Shown here piece by piece: positions 32,044 to 41,642 of a stretch of DNA of 64,000 nt. The stretch is from NCBI GenBank assembly GCA_963789885.1, contig CAWBNB010000003.1, positions 62,001 through 126,000 on the forward strand, read 5' to 3'. The notes under the pieces were generated by a model. That model was not told the DNA's origin and did not search any database. It worked only from the letters and a program-made list of their open reading frames with translations. The DNA comes from DATEDA01 sp963789885. GTDB lineage: Bacteria; Pseudomonadota; Gammaproteobacteria; Burkholderiales; SG8-39. Each line of letters starts with the position of its first letter. Position 1 is the first letter of the stretch. The position numbers and the translations under genes are program-made.

Positions 32044-32630
32044 GACAGTTGCACCGGACGATCGGCGCCTGCGCGTTCGCCGCGCTTACGGCGTGCAGTC
32101 TTGCTGCGGCCCGGCCGCTCATGGCGCCCGGGCCGGCGGTCGAGGCGGTGGAGATGGCGCGCGCGCCGGATCCGGCGCGGGCCGCGTTGGCGACTTACCT
32201 CGCCGGGCGTTACGGCCGTGATCTGGAAGCCACCCGCAATTGCGTCGAGGAGGGCTATGCGGCCGCCGCGGCGTTCGATGTCGATCCGCTGCTCGTCCTC
32301 GCGGTCATGGCGGTCGAATCGCGCTTCGATCCGCGGGCGCGGAACGGCTACGGCGCAAGAGGTCTCATGCAGGTCGTCGGGCGGTTCCACCACGACAAGC
32401 TCGCGGAGCACGGCGGGGAGCGCGCGCTCGCGGACCCGCGGGTGAACGCGCTCGTGGGCACCCAGATCCTCAAGGAATCCCTCGAGCGTTCGCCGAGCCT
32501 GCGGGCGGCCCTGCAGCGCTACGCCGGCTGGGAAGACGACGAGCAGCGTTACGCGCGGAAGGTGCTCGGCGAGAAGGAGCGGCTGCGCCGCGTCGCCGAG
32601 ACCGCACGGCGCGAAGGGGACGAAACGTGA
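32040..32630 (+). CDS. Lytic transglycosylase (SLT-like) exported protein
   Basis: The 196-residue product has a signal peptide with a lipobox-like end (FAALTACSLAAA, possible lipoprotein Cys19). The SLT-type domain reads LLVLAVMAVESRFDPRARNG, YGARGLMQVVGRFHHDKLAE, NALVGTQILKESLERSPSLR and ALQRYAGWEDDEQRYARKVL. Glu in AVESRFDP is the expected catalytic acid. Such enzymes cleave peptidoglycan glycan strands with anhydro-muramyl formation. It starts at GTG within GTGA, coupled to the previous gene, and its own TGA overlaps the next GTG. Confidence 0.85.
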   Translation: MRQLHRTIGACAFAALTACSLAAARPLMAPGPAVEAVEMARAPDPARAALATYLAGRYGRDLEATRNCVEEGYAAAAAFDVDPLLVLAVMAVESRFDPRARNGYGARGLMQVVGRFHHDKLAEHGGERALADPRVNALVGTQILKESLERSPSLRAALQRYAGWEDDEQRYARKVLGEKERLRRVAETARREGDET

Positions 32631-33025
32631 AGATCGGTACGGGCGCTCGCGGCGTACTCCTCGGCGCCGCGGCCGTGCTCGCGGTCGCCGGCTGCGACCA
32701 GCGGACCAAGACGGCGGTCGACAAGGCCGGCACCGAGATCAAGCGCGAGGCGAAGGAAGCGGGGGCGGAGGCGAAACAGGCCTTGCACGGCGTCGGCGAG
32801 ACCACCGGACAGGTGCTCGAGGATACCGCGATCACGGCGAAAGTCGTGGCGGCGCTGCACGCGGAGAAGAACGTGAAGAGCCGCGACATCAAGGTCGAGA
32901 CGTTCCAGGGCAAGGTGGTCATGAAGGGCACCGTGTCCGATCGCACGCAGGCCGACCTCGCGGCGAAGGTGGCGACGTCGGTCGAAGGGGTGAAGGCGGT
33001 CGACAACCGCCTGACGGTGAACTAG
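32627..33025 (+). CDS. BON-domain lipoprotein
   Basis: The 132-residue product has a lipoprotein signal (LLGAAAVLAVAGCDQRTKTA; Cys after VAG), a charged helix (AGTEIKREAKEAGAEAKQAL) and one BON domain (LEDTAITAKVVAALHAEKNV, SRDIKVETFQGKVVMKGTVS, SVEGVKAVDNRLTVN). BON domains bind phospholipid or act in outer-membrane stress (OsmY/DolP-like). GTG start overlaps the transglycosylase stop. It should sit in the periplasm anchored to a membrane. Confidence 0.87.
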   Translation: MKIGTGARGVLLGAAAVLAVAGCDQRTKTAVDKAGTEIKREAKEAGAEAKQALHGVGETTGQVLEDTAITAKVVAALHAEKNVKSRDIKVETFQGKVVMKGTVSDRTQADLAAKVATSVEGVKAVDNRLTVN

Positions 33026-33027
33026 GC

Positions 33028-33348
33028 GTGAGCGCGTTCACGCACAAGCGGCTCGCACACGAGAGCGAGCGATACCGCGGCACCGGCGGCGTCAGCGCGG
33101 AGAACCGCGAGCTCGGGTTCCGCCCGGCGTTCTTCGACCGCGCGACGCTGACGATCTACCCGTCGCGGTACGCCGATGGACGGCTGGCGCCGTTCCATGT
33201 GCTGGACGGACTGCCCGGCCCGCTCGTCGCTAGCCGCGACCGCAACGGCCGAATCGTCGGCGTGAAGCCGTCGGTCGTCGCGGGCTTCATCCGCGGTGGC
33301 CGGTTCTACACCCGTGCGCAGGCCGCGCGCACGCTCGACGGAGGCTAG
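33028..33348 (+). CDS. Conserved-looking hypothetical protein (106 aa, GTG start)
   Basis: The product has no membrane segment: RLAHESERYRGTGGVSAENR, ELGFRPAFFDRATLTIYPSR, YADGRLAPFHVLDGLPGPLV, GVKPSVVAGFIRGGRFYTRA. The compact pattern suggests a small domain of its own, but I cannot name a family. It begins 2 bp after the BON gene stop and is followed 2 bp later by another GTG gene. Confidence 0.62.
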   Translation: MSAFTHKRLAHESERYRGTGGVSAENRELGFRPAFFDRATLTIYPSRYADGRLAPFHVLDGLPGPLVASRDRNGRIVGVKPSVVAGFIRGGRFYTRAQAARTLDGG

Positions 33349-33350
33349 CC

Positions 33351-33476
33351 GTGGAACGCGAACCCCAATCCGAGGCGGCTACGGTCGCCGACTTTTCCGC
33401 GCTGTGCGTCTGGGCGACGCTGTGGGGATTGCTCGCGAGCCTCGCCGCCAGCGCTTTCGTCCTCCTGATCTCCTGA
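33351..33476 (+). CDS. Tiny membrane protein (41 aa, GTG start)
   Basis: A GTG two bases after the preceding stop opens a 41-codon frame: polar start (MEREPQSEAATVADF) and a single hydrophobic helix (LCVWATLWGLLASLAASAFV, then LLIS). Its placement at the end of a chain of closely packed GTG-started genes supports translation. It ends only 7 bp before the convergent GH100/GH15-like gene. Confidence 0.55.
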   Translation: MEREPQSEAATVADFSALCVWATLWGLLASLAASAFVLLIS

Positions 33477-33483
33477 TGCGGCG

Positions 33484-34719
33484 CTAAGCGCCGGCCGGCC
33501 GCCGACGCTCGCGCGGCAGTGCGCCGAACAGGCGATCGCCCTCGAGCGCATCGCACGCGATCAGGAAGGCAGCCGCGTTCCAGGACTGGCCGGGCATGCC
33601 GCTCGGCGCGAGCGTGCGGCCGGCCAGCCATTCGTTGAACTGCCAGTCGCGCAACGCGTTCGCGCGCGCGAGCTTGACGCGCTCGCGGCTCGCGGCGGTG
33701 GCCATCCCCGCCCGCGCGAGCGCTGCCACCCAGAAGCCGCCGACGAACGGCCAGACGCCGCCGTTGTGGTACTGCCAGGCGAAGTTCTGCCGGTGCCGCG
33801 ACATGTACGGCCGCCACAGCGCGCTTCCGGGCTCGATCGGGTCGCACACGGTGCGCACCGGATAGGGTTCGTGGACGCCGGCGCGCGCGAGCGCGCGCAG
33901 CGTCCGGTGCGCTGCGGCGTCGTCGGCCAGCCCGCTGAGCACGGCGAGGACGTTCCCGAACGCATCGCCCTCGTCGCCGAACGTCGCGAAATTGACGAAG
34001 CTCAGGTAGAGATCCCGGTTGCGTGCGCGGCTCCGCACGTAGTGCGCGAGGAGCCGTGCCCGGCGATACTCCGCGAGCGCCGCCGAGAACGGGTGGAAGA
34101 GCTGGTTCGCGTTGCGGTGCGTCTCCGCCGCGTGCGGCAACGCGTACAGCCGCTTGACGAGATACCAGAGCGCGTTCGTGTAGAGGACGAACCCGGAGCG
34201 CGGCATGATGTCGGCCCAGTCGCTCGCCTCGTTCTGCTGCAGCAGGAAGAACCGCTGGTGCTCCTGGCACGCGAGCCAGTGGATCGCGCGCTCGACCGGC
34301 GCCGCCCAGCGCTTGCGTAGCCCGGCTTCCGGGCGCAGCACGTCGAGGAGGGCGACCGCGACGAGCCACCACGCGGTGGCATCGATGCAGCCGAGGTACC
34401 AGAAATCGGCCTCGGCCCGCTTCACGTCGACGAACTTGGGGAGCTGTCCGTTCGGCGCCTGGTGGGCAGCGAGCGTCGCAAGCCCGATCGATGCGGCCCG
34501 CTCCAGGGCGGGCTCGCCCGATACCGCCATCCCGAGCGCACACACCGCCGCGTCGCGCCCGAAGATCGCGCTGTAGCCGCGCTCGTCGGCCCGCGCCGAA
34601 GGCGTCGCCGCGAGGATGCCCGCCGGCGTGAGGTTGCGCTCGAGCAGCCGGATCGATTCCGACCGGCAGCGTTCCACGAGATCCTGCTCCGCCGGGGTGA
34701 TGGCATCGGGCGTCTGCAT
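33484..34719 (-). CDS. (alpha/alpha)6-barrel glycoside hydrolase, GH100/GH15-like
   Basis: The 411-residue product looks like an all-helical six-hairpin glycosidase: GYSAIFGRDAAVCALGMAVS, DFWYLGCIDATAWWLVAVAL, NEASDWADIMPRSGFVLYTN, ALWYLVKRLY and FAWQYHNGGVWPFVGGFWVA. The Asp and Glu residues in FGRDAA, NEASDWAD and the HNGG-W motif match the GH100 invertase/amylo-1,6-glucosidase-like group. It may release glucose from branch points or trehalose-pathway oligosaccharides. It is the last gene of the long glycogen/trehalose operon, 52 bp after treY. The exact substrate is open. Confidence 0.75.
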   Translation of the reverse strand: MQTPDAITPAEQDLVERCRSESIRLLERNLTPAGILAATPSARADERGYSAIFGRDAAVCALGMAVSGEPALERAASIGLATLAAHQAPNGQLPKFVDVKRAEADFWYLGCIDATAWWLVAVALLDVLRPEAGLRKRWAAPVERAIHWLACQEHQRFFLLQQNEASDWADIMPRSGFVLYTNALWYLVKRLYALPHAAETHRNANQLFHPFSAALAEYRRARLLAHYVRSRARNRDLYLSFVNFATFGDEGDAFGNVLAVLSGLADDAAAHRTLRALARAGVHEPYPVRTVCDPIEPGSALWRPYMSRHRQNFAWQYHNGGVWPFVGGFWVAALARAGMATAASRERVKLARANALRDWQFNEWLAGRTLAPSGMPGQSWNAAAFLIACDALEGDRLFGALPRERRRPAGA

Positions 34720-34771
34720 CGTCTGCCGATTATGCCCGCCCGGCGGGCTGCGTCCGGCGCGGGGCGCGAGC

Positions 34772-37693
34772 TCAGGCGGGCTGGAGCAGCGCGCCCGGGA
34801 AGTCGCCGAAGGCGCGACCCAGCGCCAATCGCCCGGCGGCTGCCGTGACGGTTCCTCCGGTAAGCGCGTCGATGAAGCGCCCGGTCCCGCCGCCGAGTGG
34901 CGCGAGGTCGATCGCGGTGTCCTGCCAGACTTCCGCGCCGATCGGCAGCCGGCCGGGATCGCCGACGAGCTGCAGGAACAGCCGCCCGGCGACCACGATC
35001 ACGCTGCGACCTGCGTGCTGCCGGGCAAACGCGACGACGTGCGCGGCCTTCTCGCCGGAAGCCGCGAGGGCGGTGTAGCCACCGCGCTCGAAGAGCTCGG
35101 GATCGCGGCGGCGCAGCGCAAGCGAGCGCGCAATGACCCACAGCTTCGCGCGGCCGTCGAGCGAGGCTGCCGCCAGTGCGCGCACCCGCGCGCCGGCGTC
35201 GCTGCCGGCGGCGAGCGCGGCCAGCTCTTCGAGGTGTCGTTCGCGCAGCGCATAGTCGACCGGCCGGCGGTTGTCCGGGTCGACGAGCGAAAGGTCGACG
35301 AGCTCGGTCCCCTGGTAGAAGTCCGGCACACCCGGTGATGCGAGCTTGAGGAGCGTCATCGACAGGCTGTTGAGCGCGCCGAACCAGGCGAGTCGCGCAG
35401 CCTGCACCCGCAGGTCGTCGATGAAGAGGTTGCCCTCGCCGTCGCGCAGCAGTCCCTCGACGAACGCGCTGACCGCCCCCTCGTACTCGGCGTCGGGGTT
35501 GATCCAGCTCGAGCGCCGTTTCGCCTCCCGCACCGCCTTCAGCATGTAGCGGTCGATGCGTCCGCGATAGGCGGCGAGCGCGTCGGCGTCGGCCGCCTCC
35601 GTCGGAAACGTTCCGAGCAGCGTCTGATAGAGGAGGTACTCCTCCTGACGCGACGGCGCGGTCGCGCCTTCGCGAACGCGCTTCTTGCTCCGGTTCATGC
35701 GGCCCCACCGGCGGAGGATCAGCCGCCACGCCGCGGGCATCTCGGACAGCACGTCGATGCGCGCACGCACGTCCTCCGAACGCTTGGTGTCGTGGGTGGA
35801 CGTCGCGAGCACGGTGTGCGGCCAGTGCGTCGCGCGGTCGGCGCTCGCAGCGTGAAACGCCGCCACGCTCAAGCCGAACATCCCCGGATCCGTGCCGACC
35901 TCGTTCAGCGAGGCGAGCGGCGTGTATACATAGTGTGCGGTGTCCTCGACCCCCTTCGCCGTCACCGGGGCGGTCACCTGCTGGGCCTTCCTCGCGACCA
36001 CCCGATACCGCGCGGCGAGTTCCGGCGGCGCGCCCGCGGGCGCCTCCCCCAGCAAGGCGCCGCGCACGAAGTCGAAGATCGTTGCGTCGGCCGCCCGGCT
36101 GCGGCGCCGCGCGCGCCCCACCGCCCAGTCGATGTGCCGCCGGTCGCTGCGCGATGCGCGCCCGCGGAGATAGGTGCGGTAGACGGGGAAGCAGGCGATC
36201 ACCTCGGCGAGCGCCTGGCGCAGGGTGTTGAAAGTGTAGTCGCGGGTGCGCCGGTCCGCGCGCGCCAGGCGCAGCAGCTCGGAGGCGAGAACCGTCAGCT
36301 CGGAGGCGAGCGCGGTCCGCAGGATCGTGCGCCGGCCCTGGTATGCGGCCTCTTCGGCGTCGAGCGCCTCGCCGGTGAAGGCGCGCCAGGTGCGCTCGAA
36401 CCGTGTCCTCGCGCGCGAGTCCACGAGGAGGCCGTTCACCACGGCGGCGAAGCGGTAGCCGGTGGTGCCGTGCACCGCCCAGTCTTCGGGGAGGTGCTCG
36501 TGCGCGGCGACGATCTTCTCCGCCACCACCCAGAGCGGTCGGAACGGCGCCGCCGCGTCCGCCGGGGGCGCGACCCGCGCCGCCGCGGCGTAGCGCGCCT
36601 GCAGCCGCGCAAAGTACCCCGCCGGATCGTAGAGCCCGTCGGGATGGTCGATGCGCAGGCCGTCGACCTTGCCGCTTGCCGCCAGGTCGAGAACCAGGCG
36701 GTGGGTCGCGTCGAACACCGCCTCGTCCTCGGTGCGGAGGGCCGCGAGGTCGTTGATGTCGAAGAAACGCCGGTAGTTGATCTCGTCGGAGGCGACGCGC
36801 CAGAACGCGAGACGGTACGCCTGCGCCTCGAGCAGCTCGTGCAGCGCCTCGAACGACTCGGGCGCGCCGGGCGTCCCGTTCGTCTGCTCGACCGCGCGCT
36901 CGATGGCAGCGGCGAGCGCGGGCTCGGCAGCGACGCGCCCGGCGAGCTCGCGCTTGCAGCGCTCGGCCCGGCTCGCGCGCTCGCCCGCGGCGCGCTCGTC
37001 GCGGGGGGGCAGCGCGGCGAAGCGGGCGGCGAGCGCCGGCTCCCCCGCGCGCTCGAGCACGCGACGGTACTCGCGCGGGTCGATCGGGAAGCGATGCCCG
37101 TGGTAGCGGACCGAGAGCTCGCCCGCGTCGGCGTCGAATCCGAGGCGCAGCTCACCGCGCTCGAGGACCACGCCGTAGTGGTCGCCGAGCACCGGCACGA
37201 GCACGCGACCCGCCATCGCTACGTCGAGCGAATGCCAGTCGATGTCGAAGTAGCCGGCGTGTGCCGCCGCCGGGCCGTGCTCGAGCACGTCGAGCCACCA
37301 GGCGTTGTCGGCCCCCATGATGCCCATGTGGTTCGGCACCACGTCGAGGACGAGCCCGAGGCCATGCGCGCGGAGCGTGGCGACGAGGTCCTCGAAGCCC
37401 GCGCTGCCGCCGAGCTCCGGGTCGATCGCGCCGTGGTCGATGATGTCGTAGCCGTGGGTGCTGCCGGCACGCGAGCGCAGGATCGGCGAGCAGTAGAGGT
37501 GGCTCACGCCGAGCCGCGCGAGGTACGGCGCGAGACGCGCCGCATCGGCGAAGGTGAAGGCGCGGTTGAACTGGACGCGGTACGTCGCGCGCGGGATGCG
37601 GGTGGGAGGGGCGCGCCGGTCACCCCGGACGTCCTCGTACTCGGTGACGATGCCGTGGCGGCGCGCCCGCTCGACGATCGCCTCGTCAGCCAT
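34772..37693 (-). CDS. treY: Malto-oligosyltrehalose synthase
   Basis: The enzyme turns the reducing end of a malto-oligosaccharide into a trehalose unit. The 973-residue GH13 protein shows TYRVQFNRAFTFADAARLAP, VSHLYCSPILRSRAGSTHGY, VLDVVPNHMGIMG, DGLRIDHPDGLYDPAGYF (nucleophile Asp), LWVVAEKIVAAHEHLPEDW (acid Glu), TSTHDTKRSEDVRARI and FYQGTELVDLSLVDPDNRRP. These are all TreY hallmarks. Its ATG lies inside the end of treZ (8-bp overlap), so the two are coupled. The length is a little above the usual range because of inserts in the middle. Confidence 0.95.
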   Translation of the reverse strand: MADEAIVERARRHGIVTEYEDVRGDRRAPPTRIPRATYRVQFNRAFTFADAARLAPYLARLGVSHLYCSPILRSRAGSTHGYDIIDHGAIDPELGGSAGFEDLVATLRAHGLGLVLDVVPNHMGIMGADNAWWLDVLEHGPAAAHAGYFDIDWHSLDVAMAGRVLVPVLGDHYGVVLERGELRLGFDADAGELSVRYHGHRFPIDPREYRRVLERAGEPALAARFAALPPRDERAAGERASRAERCKRELAGRVAAEPALAAAIERAVEQTNGTPGAPESFEALHELLEAQAYRLAFWRVASDEINYRRFFDINDLAALRTEDEAVFDATHRLVLDLAASGKVDGLRIDHPDGLYDPAGYFARLQARYAAAARVAPPADAAAPFRPLWVVAEKIVAAHEHLPEDWAVHGTTGYRFAAVVNGLLVDSRARTRFERTWRAFTGEALDAEEAAYQGRRTILRTALASELTVLASELLRLARADRRTRDYTFNTLRQALAEVIACFPVYRTYLRGRASRSDRRHIDWAVGRARRRSRAADATIFDFVRGALLGEAPAGAPPELAARYRVVARKAQQVTAPVTAKGVEDTAHYVYTPLASLNEVGTDPGMFGLSVAAFHAASADRATHWPHTVLATSTHDTKRSEDVRARIDVLSEMPAAWRLILRRWGRMNRSKKRVREGATAPSRQEEYLLYQTLLGTFPTEAADADALAAYRGRIDRYMLKAVREAKRRSSWINPDAEYEGAVSAFVEGLLRDGEGNLFIDDLRVQAARLAWFGALNSLSMTLLKLASPGVPDFYQGTELVDLSLVDPDNRRPVDYALRERHLEELAALAAGSDAGARVRALAAASLDGRAKLWVIARSLALRRRDPELFERGGYTALAASGEKAAHVVAFARQHAGRSVIVVAGRLFLQLVGDPGRLPIGAEVWQDTAIDLAPLGGGTGRFIDALTGGTVTAAAGRLALGRAFGDFPGALLQPA

Positions 37694-39491
37694 CGCGTGC
37701 CTCCAGCGCGACGACCACGCTCCACGGCGGCAGCACGCCTCGCGCGCGCGCGCCCGGCGCGCCGCTCGCGTAGAGGATTTCGCCGCGTGGCAGCGCGATG
37801 GTCGCGGACTCGGCCGGGCCGAGGTTCGCGGCGAGGCCGAGGTACGAGCCGTCGCCGAGGATCCACGCGACGCTGACGACGTTCCCCTCCACCGCGTACC
37901 GGCCGCCGGACGCCATGCCCGCCAGCCGCGGCGCGATCGCCTCGCGGCGCAGTTCGAGGAGCCAGCGGTAGAGCGCGCGTCGGCGGCGGTGCGGCTCGCG
38001 CTCGAGTTCCTCCCAGCGCAGCTTCGAGCGCTCGAAGGTCGCGCACTCGTTCGGATCGGGAATCGCGGCGCGAGCCGCCGGATCGCGGAAGCGGGCGAAG
38101 CCCGCGAACTCCTCGCGCCGGCCGGCGGTGACCGCGGCGGCAAGGTCGTCGGCGAAGTCGCAGAAGTAGAGGAACGGCGTCGAGGCGTCGAACTCCTCGC
38201 CCATGAACAGCATCGGCACCGCCGGCGCGAGCAGCACGCACGCGATCGCCGCCTCCAGCGCCGGCGTCTGCGCGAGCGCGCCGATCCGCTCGCCGCACGC
38301 GCGGTTGCCGACCTGGTCGTGGGTCTGGAGGAAGTTCACGAATGCGCATGGCGGCAGGCCGCCGCTCGGGCTGCCGCGGCGGTGGCCGCGGTACGCCGAG
38401 CGCTCGCCCTGGAAGGCGAACCCCTCGGCGAGGGCGCGGCCGAGCCTGCCGTGCGCGCCGTCGGCGTAGTCGGCGTAGTAGCCGTCCGTCTCGCCGGTCG
38501 CGATGACGTGGAGGGCGTGGTGCGCGTCGTCGTTCCACTGCGCCGTCGCGACGAGCGGCGCTCCCGCCGGGTCGCGCGCGAGGTAGCGGGCGTCGTTGCG
38601 GTCGTTCTCGAGCACGAGGTGGATCGCACGCGCGCGCCCGGGGCCGTCGCGCACCGCGGCGGCAATCTCGGCCACGATGTCGGGCTGTGCGTCGTCCACG
38701 ATCGCGTGGACGGCGTCCAGGCGCAGCCCGTCGAAGCGGAACTCGTCCAGCCAGTAGAGCGCGTTGTGCACGAAGAACTGCCGCACCGGGCCGGCGAAGT
38801 GGATCGCCGCGCCCCACGGGGTCGAGCGCCGCCGGTGGAAGAACTGCGGCGCGTAGAAGTGGAGCCAGTTGCCGTCGGGCCCGAAGTGGTTGTACACGAC
38901 GTCGAGCAGCACCATCAGCCTGCGCGCATGCGCCGCGGCAACCAGGCGCTTGAGGTCCGCAGGGGTGCCGTAGCTCGCGTCCGGGGCGAACGGCAGCACG
39001 CCGTCGTAGCCCCAGCTGCGCGCGCCGGGGAAGTCGGCGACCGGCATCAGCTCGATCGCGGTGACGCCGAGATCGGCGAGGTAGTCGAGGCGGTCGATCG
39101 CCGCGGCGAACGTGCCCTGCGGCGTGAAGGCGCCGACGTGAAGCTCGTAGATCACGGCCTCGGTCCACGGCCGGCCGCGCCAGCCGGCGTCGCCCCACTC
39201 GTAGGCGAGCGGATCGACGACGCGGCTCGGCCCGTGGACGTCGTCGGGGTTCCACCGCGACGCCGGGTCGGGAACGCGCTGCCCGCCGTCGAGGATGAAT
39301 CCGTAGGCCGTGCCCGCCGGCGCGGTGGCGGTCGTCTCGAACCAGCCGTCCGCGAGCGGGCGCATCGGCTTCGCCGTCTCGCCGTGCAAGGCGAGCTCGA
39401 CGCGGCGGCAGGCGGGCGCCCACAGGCGGAACCGGGTGCTGCCCTCTGGTCGCAGCTCGGCGCCGAACGGCATCTCGTGGCGGTATCTCAT
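37686..39491 (-). CDS. treZ: Malto-oligosyltrehalose trehalohydrolase
   Basis: The enzyme releases free trehalose from maltooligosyltrehalose made by TreY. The 601-residue protein has an N-terminal E-set domain (FGAELRPEGSTRFRLWAPAC) and a GH13 barrel: VIYELHVGAFTPQGTFAAAI, LMPVADFPGARSWGYDGVLP, DVVYNHFGPDGNWL, DGLRLDAVHAIVD (nucleophile), HLVLENDRNDARYL (acid Glu) and FVNFLQTHDQVGNRACGERI. The start is the ATG within ATGA that overlaps the original glgX stop. Because of a frameshift in glgX, the glgX frame now runs straight into treZ, so a fused product is also possible. Confidence 0.93.
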   Translation of the reverse strand: MRYRHEMPFGAELRPEGSTRFRLWAPACRRVELALHGETAKPMRPLADGWFETTATAPAGTAYGFILDGGQRVPDPASRWNPDDVHGPSRVVDPLAYEWGDAGWRGRPWTEAVIYELHVGAFTPQGTFAAAIDRLDYLADLGVTAIELMPVADFPGARSWGYDGVLPFAPDASYGTPADLKRLVAAAHARRLMVLLDVVYNHFGPDGNWLHFYAPQFFHRRRSTPWGAAIHFAGPVRQFFVHNALYWLDEFRFDGLRLDAVHAIVDDAQPDIVAEIAAAVRDGPGRARAIHLVLENDRNDARYLARDPAGAPLVATAQWNDDAHHALHVIATGETDGYYADYADGAHGRLGRALAEGFAFQGERSAYRGHRRGSPSGGLPPCAFVNFLQTHDQVGNRACGERIGALAQTPALEAAIACVLLAPAVPMLFMGEEFDASTPFLYFCDFADDLAAAVTAGRREEFAGFARFRDPAARAAIPDPNECATFERSKLRWEELEREPHRRRRALYRWLLELRREAIAPRLAGMASGGRYAVEGNVVSVAWILGDGSYLGLAANLGPAESATIALPRGEILYASGAPGARARGVLPPWSVVVALEARDG

Positions 39492-41642
39492 CGCCGCGGC
39501 CGCTGCTGCTGGAGGAGCGCGACCGACCGGCCGGCGAGCGGGTACCGCCCGCCGGGCGCGTGCTCGATCGGCACGACGAACCCGCTCCTCATCGCCGGTG
39601 TCGACCACCGAGCGCCACCCGCCGAGGCCGAGTGCGGGCAGGGTGAACGGGATGCCGTCGTGGTGGGCGTTGAAGAGCAGCACGAAGTTGTCGTCGGCGA
39701 GCGGCCGGCCGCGCTCGTCGGTCTCGGTGAGTCCGGCGCCCGAGAGATACACGCCGAGGCAGCGCGCGAAGTGCTGGTCCCACTCCTCGTCGGTCATCTC
39801 GGTGCTGTCGGGACTGAGCCAGACGATGTCCTTCACGTCGCGTCCGCGCAGCGGCCGTCCCTGGAAGAAGTCGCGGCGCCGGAGCACCGGGTGAGCGCGG
39901 CGGAGCGCGATCAGACGCCGGGTGAAGCGGACGAGCGCCTCGTTTTCCGGATCGAGCTCCCAGTGGAGCCACGACAGCTCGTTGTCCTGGCAATAGGCGT
40001 TGTTGTTGCCGAGCTGGGTGCGGCCGCGTTCGTCGCCGGCGAGCAGCATCGGCACACCCTGCGACAGCAAGAGCGTCGCGAGCAGGTTGCGGCGCTGGCG
40101 CGCACGCAGGGCGCGCACCGCCGGGTCGTCGGTCGGCCCTTCCACGCCGCAGTTCCAGGAGAGGTTGTGGTCGTGGCCGTCGCGATTGTCCTCGAGGTTC
40201 GCCTCGTTGTGCTTGTGGTTGTAGGACACGAGGTCGGCGAGCGTGAAGCCGTCGTGCGCGGCCACGAAGTTGATGCTCGCGTACGGGCGCCGGCCGTTGC
40301 GGCCGTAGAGGTCGCTCGAGCCGGTGAGGCGGCGCGCGAACTCGCCGATCTGGCCGCCGTCGCCCTTCCAGTACGCGCGCATCGTGTCGCGGTACTTGTC
40401 GTTCCACTCCGCCCAGCCGGCGGGGAAGTTGCCGACCTGATAGCCGCCCTCGCCGAGGTCCCACGGCTCGGCGATCAGCTTCACTTGGTTCAGCACCGGA
40501 TCCTGGCGCAGCAGGTCGAAGAACGCACCGAGGCGATCGACCTCGTGCAGCTCGCGCGCGAGGGCGGACGCGAGATCGAAGCGGAAGCCGTCGACGTGCA
40601 TCTCGAGCACCCAGTAGCGCAAGCTGTCCATCAGGAGCTGCAGCACGCGCGGGTGGACCATGTTGAGCGTGTTGCCGCAGCCGGTGAAGTCGAGGTAGTG
40701 ACGGCGCGCGTCGGCCGGCAGGCGGTAATAGGACGAGTTGTCGATGCCGCGGAACGAGAGGGTCGGGCCGAGCTCGTTGCCCTCCGCGGTGTGGTTGTAG
40801 ACGACATCGAGGATCACCTCGATCCCGGCCGAATGAAGGGTCTTCACCATCGTCTTGAACTCGGACACCTTGTGCGAGGCGGCGTAGCGCAGGTCGGGAG
40901 CGAAGAAGCCGATCGTGTTGTAGCCCCAGTAGTTCGCGAGCCCGCGCTCGACGAGGTGGCGGTCGTCGACGAACGCCTGCACCGGCAGGAGCTCCACGGT
41001 GGTGATGTCGAGCGAGCGCAGGTACTCGACGACGCCGGCACACGCGAGCCCGGCGTAGGTGCCGCGGAGCGGCGCCGGCACGTCGGGATGGAGGCGCGTG
41101 AACCCGCGCACGTGCGTCTCGTAGATGACCATGTCGCTCCACGGCACGTTCGGGCGACGGTCATCGCCCCAGGTGAACGCGGGGTCGATGACCTTGCACT
41201 TCGGCATGCCGCGCGCGCTATCGCGGCGGTCGAACGAGAGGTCGCCGCGACGGTGGCCCACGGTGTAGCCGAAGAGCGCGTCGCTCCAGCGCAACGGTCC
41301 GGTGATGTTCTTCGCGTAGGGGTCGAGCAGCAGCTTGTGCGGGTTGAAGCGGTGGCCGTCCTCGGGTCGGTAAGGGCCGTGGACGCGGTAGCCGTAGAGC
41401 TGGCCGGGGCGTGCCTCGGGCAGGTAGCAGTGCCAGACCTGGTCGGTGTGCTCGCGGAGCGCGATGCGTTGCAGCTCGCGCTTTCCGGCGAGATCGAAGA
41501 GACACAGGTCGACCTTCTGCGCATGCTCGGAGAAGAGGGCGAAGTTGACGCCTTCGCCGTCCCACGTCGCCCCGAGCGGGTACGGCCGCCCCGGCCACAC
41601 GGCCGAGATCAGGTTCACCGGTCGCGAGAGGCGGCGCTGCAT
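39488..41642 (-). CDS. glgX: Glycogen debranching enzyme, with +1 frameshift near the C-terminus
   Basis: GlgX removes alpha-1,6 branches from glycogen. The main frame gives NLISAVWPGRPYPLGATWDG, a CBM48 N-domain, VIYETHVRGFTRLHPDVP, DVVYNHTAEGNELGP, DGFRFDLASALARELHEVD, LIAEPWDLGEGGYQVGNFP and FVAAHDGFTLADLVSYNHKH, all typical. After VVDTGDEE, near 39584, the frame shifts: the zero frame becomes Arg-rich nonsense and enters treZ, while the +1 frame continues GFVVPIEHAPGG and RYPLAGRSVALLQQQRPRR to a TGA at 39488-39490. That is a normal GlgX end, with an ATGA overlap to treZ. This is a sequencing error, a real mutation, or a recoding site. The start overlaps the EEP gene by 28 bp. Confidence 0.9.
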
